A DNA stretch of 11,301 nucleotides, taken from assembly GCA_029747585.1 (NCBI GenBank), contig JAPEVF010001302.1:1-11301 (forward strand), in the 5' to 3' direction. The translations under genes were made by a program, and so were the position numbers. The DNA is from Pleurotus djamor (lineage: Eukaryota; Basidiomycota; Agaricomycetes; Agaricales; Pleurotaceae). Shown piece by piece: positions 8,601-11,301 of this stretch; the stretch's first letter is position 1, and every line of letters begins with the position of its first letter. Under the pieces are notes generated by a model that did not search any database, was not told the DNA's origin, and worked only from the letters and a program-made list of their open reading frames with translations.

Positions 8601-11301
8601 CCAACAGCTGACAATTAACTGAAGGCGCCAACATCTACGAGCTAACATGGTACACCCAACACTCCGAATGCGCGAAATGATAAAGATAAAAATATAGACG
8701 AAAATAAAGAAAGGTAAGAGGAAGAGGAAAAATCCTCTGGGGTCATGGGCGGGTAGGTGAGTGGTGTCTTTGACCGTTTGACCGTTGGGCTCATAGGAAG
8801 AAAGAAAGAAAGAAAAATGAAATGAAGAGGTATAGGAAGAAAATAAAAGACGGATGTGAACGCATCAGCTCAGTCACCTAGCAGGTCCCATGCGACTATG
8901 CGAGCGACTGGCCAACCTGTGGAAGTCCATGGCGGACTCACTGGTTGTTGGTTGAAGGCTACCACCCAACAGGTAACAGCCAGCAGGTAACAGCTACCAT
9001 GGAACAGCCAACAGCCCAACAGCCAACGACTCGAGTGGTTAGAATGAAACGGATAAAAATACCGAAAAAGTGAAAGTGAAAGATAACGATGAAAATAATG
9101 ATGAAGAGAAAGATAGTCCACAGTCACCATCGGGTAAACGAGTGGTGTCTGACCACTTTATTGGTTATTGGAGGGAAGGTAGTGTTTGACCGTTGTGTTC
9201 TCGGAAAGGAAGTAAAAAAAATGAATGAATTGGAACGAAGAGGGAAGGGAAGGGAAGAGGGAAAGGGATGAACTCGAAAGAATCAACCTCGTCACCCCAG
9301 TCACCTAGTAGGTTCCAGGCGACCGATTGAGAACAACCTGCTAACGCTAATGCCAATGCTGATGCTGCCGCTGATGGCCTCCCATGGACAGTTTCAACGT
9401 CAACGGATTAACCGTAGCGAAAGGTGACTAAAGGTAATAAGTAAGCGACTTAACGCTTAACGCTTAACGAACTGACCGCTGAAACTGAGAGTATCAACGG
9501 CAAGACATCTTCTTTTGACCAGGCGATTTTGACCGTATGGTCGTCTGATCGCTTAAAGTTTGATTGGAGAAGAGGAAAGGAAATAAAAGCAAGGAAGGAA
9601 AGGCAAGGAAGGAAACGAAAACGTAAAAAAANGCGAAACAAAAACGAAAAAAACAGAGAAACAAAACAATAAAAACGAGAGGAACGAAGGAAGGAAAGAG
9701 AAAAACAAAACGAAACGAAGAAGGGGAGCAAAGAGCACTCACGTTCCGATATTATGCCCATCCTGCGTTCTGAGCGGTGCGCCTGCGTAGAAGCGTATGT
9801 ATGGTGGTCCGATGACGAGGGGCTGGTGTTTGTTGTGTGTCCACGTATCCAGTGGTCGGTTTATGATGTAGGGAGTAAATTGAGGGGTTTGGGTTGAATA
9901 TGTGAGGAAGGGGGAGAGGAAGTCAGTATACGGGGAAGTGAACGGGAAAGTAAACGACGAGGAGAAGGAGGAGGATGTGAGGAATGGGGATGATGTGAGG
10001 AAGAACAGTAATACGCAAGATGGAGGAAGCGAAGAGGAAGAGATATGAGGAAGCATCGAGGAAGATAAAACGAAGAGACGGTGAGACTGAGAAGGAGGGG
10101 AACAGACGCGTGGGATGATATGGTAGAAAGGTGGAAAGCACAAGGTAGAAAGGTGGAAAGGAAAGGCGGAAGGGAGTTTGAGGTACTTACGTTCTTTGCG
10201 AACCGCCAGTCGAGGTGGGTGTCGAGGATGATCATGGGTTCGTCGCCTCTGTAAATTCAACGGTGGTTAGTTTCATGGGATGAGAGGATTGTGGAACGGT
10301 TCGATGATACGGTAACGAGAGGGTGAGAGGATAGAAGGTTGGAACGGTTGGATGGGAGGATAGTAGGATGAAATGGAGGGAGGGATGGGAAAGGGAACGA
10401 ACCTTTGCAGGATTGTATGCGCACAGATCGACGAATGTCGACTGCTATTAGGAATCTCGAATCCCCCTACATACACACAATTCAAGTCGTCAAATGTCAG
10501 CATAAGGACACACGTTTCCACATTTCCACATTTCACGAGTTGGATGATGGATGATGGGATTATGGGATTATGGAGTTATGGAATTATGGGAAAGAAAAGG
10601 TGAACGAACATTGTGATTTAAACCACCTGTCATATAAACGGTCAGCTATATCATACATGTATGGTGGAAGATAAAAGGCAAAGAAGACGGAGAGTATGAG
10701 AGTATGAGAAGATGGAGAGGATGAGAGTATGAAGAGGTAGGGGAGGACGTACTGCTCTGATCCATCGATGAGGCTGATGCCAACGCCCTTGGTGGTGAAT
10801 ACGAGCTTTGCGAGGTGGGCGATGCGGGAAAAGTTGAGGTCCGGGCCGGTGTTCCAGATGTTGAACCTAAAAATAGAGTATGAGTGGTCGGCGGGGTGTT
10901 GAGGGAGGGGGAAGCGTACTTGTATAATGCGCGTCGCCGCTCGAGCTCGTCTGGAGGGGAGGGAGCGACGAGGTAGCCTAGGTCGAGGTAGAGTTGATGA
11001 TCGTCGCGTGTCTTTGATGAGGCTGGGGAGGGATGGGTGGTGGTGGTGGATGGGGGAGACGTCGCGCGAAGACTCAGAGAGGAGGAGGAAGAAGAGGAGG
11101 AAGGGGATATCTTTGGGAAGGGGGATTGGTATTGTTTGGGCGAGGGAGGGCGGGAGTGGAAGTGGGGTGGAGTGGACATGGGGAAGGGATCGGTGAGTGG
11201 AGGTGGCGTGGATGGACGGTGTGGTTTCTGATTCTGATTCTGGGGAGAGAGCGTGTCTGAGGGAGATTCAGAAAGGCAGTGGAGGCGTCTGGGATGAAGT
11301 A
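2027..11301 (-). CDS. GAF-GAF hybrid histidine kinase with receiver domain (24 visible exons, 5' partial)
   Basis: Predicted cytosolic hybrid histidine kinase: it autophosphorylates on His and passes phosphate to its own receiver Asp, then to an HPt protein not encoded here. Joining 24 exons gives 1196 residues from Met at 11179 with every phase compatible. Order: Ser/Pro-rich N-tail (1-60), GAF1 (about 88-240), GAF2 (about 255-560) with a His/Pro/Gln tract (410-450), HisKA with [10 protein letters not shown] (His near 572), HATPase (N-box [10 protein letters not shown] near 720, DTGKGIS near 761, FHPFSQ near 776, GTGLGLAIV near 788), a degenerate receiver (about 850-967) and a true receiver (about 1072-1196) with VVEDN, Asp1122, Thr1157 and Lys1179. 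No membrane segment is seen. The reading frame continues upstream of Met11179 to the window edge with a Pro/Gln/Ser-rich sequence, so the real start may lie outside. The ligand is unknown. I do not assign a named fungal kinase group. Confidence 0.93.
2549..2570 (-). other. 22-nt micro-exon (exon 20 of the kinase gene)
   Basis: It encodes IKWLKNK in helix 1 of the receiver. The acceptor is GCAG and the donor GTCTGC. Together with exon 19 it gives [21 protein letters not shown], the standard receiver order. Confidence 0.88.
2986..3339 (-). other. Degenerate receiver-like domain
   Basis: Residues about 850-967 have the strand/helix pattern of a receiver: [24 protein letters not shown], then [19 protein letters not shown] with the conserved Lys-Pro. 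The acidic pair at the end of strand 1 is absent (ALGFD). DVVILNDD might supply an Asp at strand 3, but LLD-x-SMP is not preserved. It probably does not accept phosphate. A Pro/Ser-rich linker of about 100 residues follows. Confidence 0.65.
3340..4310 (-). other. HATPase_c catalytic domain (exons 15-19)
   Basis: ATP-binding boxes appear in order: N-box [16 protein letters not shown]1 box DTGKGIS, F-box FHPFSQ and G2 box GTGLGLAIV. The G1 box is split between exons 17 and 18, the latter only 24 nt. Nothing essential seems missing, so the kinase should be catalytically competent. Confidence 0.92.
4448..4974 (-). other. HisKA dimerisation and phospho-acceptor domain (exons 12-14)
   Basis: The H-box [12 protein letters not shown] follows the helix [10 protein letters not shown], with the phospho-acceptor His near residue 572. 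The second helix is [20 protein letters not shown]. The H-box itself is carried on a 34-nt exon (4718-4751). All residues expected of an active phospho-acceptor motif are present. Confidence 0.93.
4862..6103 (-). other. Second GAF-like domain with long insertion (exons 10-12)
   Basis: The N-terminal half ([20 protein letters not shown]) and C-terminal half ([20 protein letters not shown], then [19 protein letters not shown]) fit a GAF fold running straight into the HisKA helix. Between them are about 190 residues of poorly conserved sequence, including Gly-rich, Ser-rich and His/Pro/Gln-rich stretches. The fold assignment is by pattern and is less certain than GAF1. Confidence 0.7.
5495..5617 (-). 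repeat. His/Pro/Gln-rich low-complexity tract in GAF2
   Basis: About 41 residues (near 410-450) consist mostly of His, Pro and Gln, with alternating Pro-Gln and Pro-His dipeptides and one run of four His. On the + strand it reads as an imperfect GATGAGG/TTGAGG repeat. It sits in the insert of the second GAF-like domain and is likely a flexible linker grown by replication slippage. Confidence 0.8.
6157..6174 (+). other. G-quadruplex-type motif in intron 9
   Basis: Four G-runs (4, 4, 4 and 3 Gs) separated by single A bases lie on the + strand, the template strand of the kinase gene, 9 bases beyond the donor of the 79-bp intron 6104-6182. This fits the standard G3+N1-7 quadruplex pattern; the sense strand could form an i-motif. 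Confidence 0.75.
6997..7116. repeat. Local duplication with GGGGACACGGGGA
   Basis: GGGGACACGGGGAATAGCGAG at 6997-7017 is re-used in two pieces: GGGGACACGGGGA at 7073-7085 and ACGGGGAATAGCGAG at 7102-7116. A diverged tandem duplication of about 76 bp with an internal insertion would explain this. Confidence 0.75.
7561..7574. repeat. (AG)7 dinucleotide microsatellite
   Basis: Fourteen bases of uninterrupted AG in the giant intron. Confidence 0.95.
7985..8012. repeat. Exact heptamer repeat (ACCCAAC)4
   Basis: Four perfect tandem copies of ACCCAAC; the other strand reads GTTGGGT. It lies within the first unit of the intron array. The GTTGGG core also appears in block D of the array. Confidence 0.95.
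8800..8817. repeat. (GAAA)n tetranucleotide microsatellite
   Basis: About four copies of GAAA immediately after block D of the third array unit. Confidence 0.9.
8968..9028. repeat. Local duplications AGCAGGTAACAGC and AACAGCC
   Basis: ACAGGTAACAGC at 8969-8980 is followed by GCAGGTAACAGC at 8983-8994, then several AACAGCC-like copies run from about 9003 to 9028. Part of the fourth array unit. Confidence 0.8.
9340..9378. repeat. Imperfect hexamer repeat GCTRAT/GCCAAT
   Basis: Six imperfect copies of a GCNRAY-type hexamer (GCTAAC, GCTAAT, GCCAAT, GCTGAT, GCTGCC, GCTGAT) follow each other in the giant intron. On the + strand they would read as Ala-Asn/Asp, but no longer ORF surrounds them. Confidence 0.8.
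9449..9469. repeat. Exact heptamer repeat (CTTAACG)3
   Basis: Three perfect copies of CTTAACG in tandem in the giant intron, in the last unit of the array. Confidence 0.95.
9560..9730. other. Nearly T-free purine-rich stretch at the intron donor side
   Basis: Over about 170 bases the + strand is almost entirely A and G with a few C and hardly any T, in AAGG, GAAAC and AAAACG words. On the transcribed sense (minus) strand this is a T/C-rich stretch right after the splice donor. An N at 9632 ends an A run. Confidence 0.85.
10122..10160. repeat. Exact 17-bp direct repeat in intron 5
   Basis: GGTAGAAAGGTGGAAAG occurs at 10122-10138 and again at 10144-10160, a 22-bp period. It lies in the 368-bp intron (9823-10190), which is otherwise purine-rich on the + strand. 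Confidence 0.95.
10554..10590. repeat. Octamer minisatellite ATGGRRTT in intron 3
   Basis: ATGGGATT, ATGGGATT, ATGGAGTT, ATGGAATT and a partial ATGGG follow in tandem inside the 143-bp intron 10467-10609. Confidence 0.93.
10610..10626 (-). other. 17-nt micro-exon (exon 3 of the kinase gene)
   Basis: It encodes the split Gln followed by Trp-Phe-Lys-Ser-Gln and the first base of Trp. It is flanked by a GACAG acceptor and a GTTCGT donor. Skipping it would shift the frame, and including it restores the expected SEQWFKSQWGFEIP motif of the GAF domain. Confidence 0.85.
10690..10735. repeat. GAGAGTAT-type repeat in intron 2
   Basis: GAGAGTAT occurs twice in tandem from 10690, with related GAGAAGATG, GAGAGGATG and GAGAGTATG words after it, in the 126-bp intron 10627-10752. 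Confidence 0.8.

Larger units (their letters stand above)
7922..9543. repeat. Degenerate tandem array of about five ~270-430-bp units
   Basis: Three recognisable blocks recur in the same order. Block A (like CAGTCACCTAGCAGGT) is near 7922, 8561, 8871 and 9298, with a weak copy near 8311; the copies 8871-8890 and 9298-9317 match at 18 of 20 bases. Block B (like AACMACCCGAGYGAAA) is at 8036, 8396 and 9021. Block D (like TTGACCGTTGGG) is at 8124, 8463, 8766, 9185 and 9528. Purine-rich GAAA/AAGG sequence fills the spaces. Unit boundaries and identities were judged by eye. Confidence 0.65.
6588..9742 (-). other. Giant intron (3155 bp) in the histidine kinase gene
   Basis: The donor GTGAGT lies at 9742-9737 and the acceptor ACAG ends at 6588. 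Splicing is phase 2 and joins GGA-AC to G-TTA, giving NIGT-LMVIDD, which is the expected GAF strand. No ORF inside resembles a known protein on either strand and no transposase, reverse transcriptase or terminal repeat was seen. The + strand is strongly purine-rich. Contents by region: 6600-6960 nothing definite apart from short GGAC and GGTA repeats; 6997-7116 a local duplication; 7120-7900 no feature beyond an AG run; 7922-9543 a degenerate tandem array; 9560-9730 almost T-free. Two Ns are at 8183 and 9632. Confidence 0.85.
6183..10866 (-). other. GAF1 domain (exons 2-9)
   Basis: GAF domains are small-molecule or redox/light sensing folds. The spliced sequence has the classic signatures of the soluble GAF found ahead of bacterial and fungal histidine kinases: [69 protein letters not shown] and [14 protein letters not shown]. 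The usual Cys of the GTLCVID strand is Met here. Seven introns lie inside this one domain, including the giant one. No chromophore-binding Cys can be claimed from sequence alone. Confidence 0.85.
6515..11301 (-). other. Exon map, 5' half of the histidine kinase gene (exons 1-7)
   Basis: In transcript order the exons are 11301-10920 (partial), 10866-10753, 10626-10610 (17 nt), 10466-10403, 10248-10191, 9822-9743 and 6587-6515. Introns are 53, 126, 143, 154, 368 and 3155 bp. Donors are GTACGC, GTACGT, GTTCGT, GTTCGT, GTAAGT and GTGAGT; all acceptors are AG. Each junction was fixed by continuity of the GAF family sequence (for example FKSQ-WGFEIP, FAKN-PLVIGPP, NIGT-LMVIDD) and by codon phase. 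Confidence 0.88.

Noticed and set aside
7922..9543. CRISPR array
   Set aside because: The repeats are imperfect, widely and unevenly spaced and in a eukaryotic intron; there are no uniform spacers and no cas genes.
6588..9742. Transposon or group I/II intron insertion as the origin of the giant intron
   Set aside because: I found no terminal inverted repeats, target duplication, long terminal repeat, transposase or homing endonuclease, and the borders are ordinary spliceosomal GT and AG.
9739..10260. A 173-codon minus-strand frame rich in Ser/Pro/Phe
   Set aside because: It reads through intron 5 between two genuine exons. Only its ends coincide with real coding sequence (exons 5 and 6), and the middle is intron.

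Overview
The window looks like nuclear DNA of a filamentous fungus, most likely a basidiomycete. The evidence is two eukaryotic genes packed with short GT-AG introns (mostly 46-160 bp), plus protein families typical of fungi: an ER dolichol kinase and a hybrid histidine kinase. The lineage below that level is not visible. Seven single N bases sit beside A or T homopolymers, all of them in introns, so no coding frame is affected.

Layout. Positions 1-1680 (+) hold the 3' part of a dolichol kinase gene (SEC59/DOLK family) in six visible exons. Its 5' end is either cut by the window or lies just past an intron boundary. Positions 1681-2026 are a 346-bp intergenic gap between two convergent genes. 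Positions 2027-11301 (-) are almost entirely one very large gene, a soluble hybrid histidine kinase. I could trace 24 exons whose phases all agree. They give 1196 residues counted from the first in-window Met (11179), and the frame stays open to the right edge, so the N-terminus is also incomplete. Domain order is a Ser/Pro-rich tail, GAF1, a GAF2 with a His/Pro/Gln-rich insert, HisKA (H-box [10 protein letters not shown]), HATPase (N, G1, F and G2 boxes), a degenerate receiver, and a complete phospho-accepting receiver.

The outstanding feature is a 3155-bp intron (6588-9742) that cuts GAF1 just before its conserved Ile-Asp-Asp strand. It is purine-rich on the + strand, so the transcript would be pyrimidine-rich. 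It carries a degenerate tandem array of about five units of roughly 270-430 bp with recurring motifs, plus exact heptamer, tetranucleotide and dinucleotide repeats. Neighbouring introns in the 5' half of the gene are also enlarged and contain small tandem repeats.

Functionally the two genes are unrelated neighbours. The first makes dolichyl phosphate for protein glycosylation. The second would sense a cytosolic signal through GAF domains and pass phosphate along a His-Asp relay to an HPt protein not in this window. I found no RNA gene, no recognisable transposon and no CRISPR.
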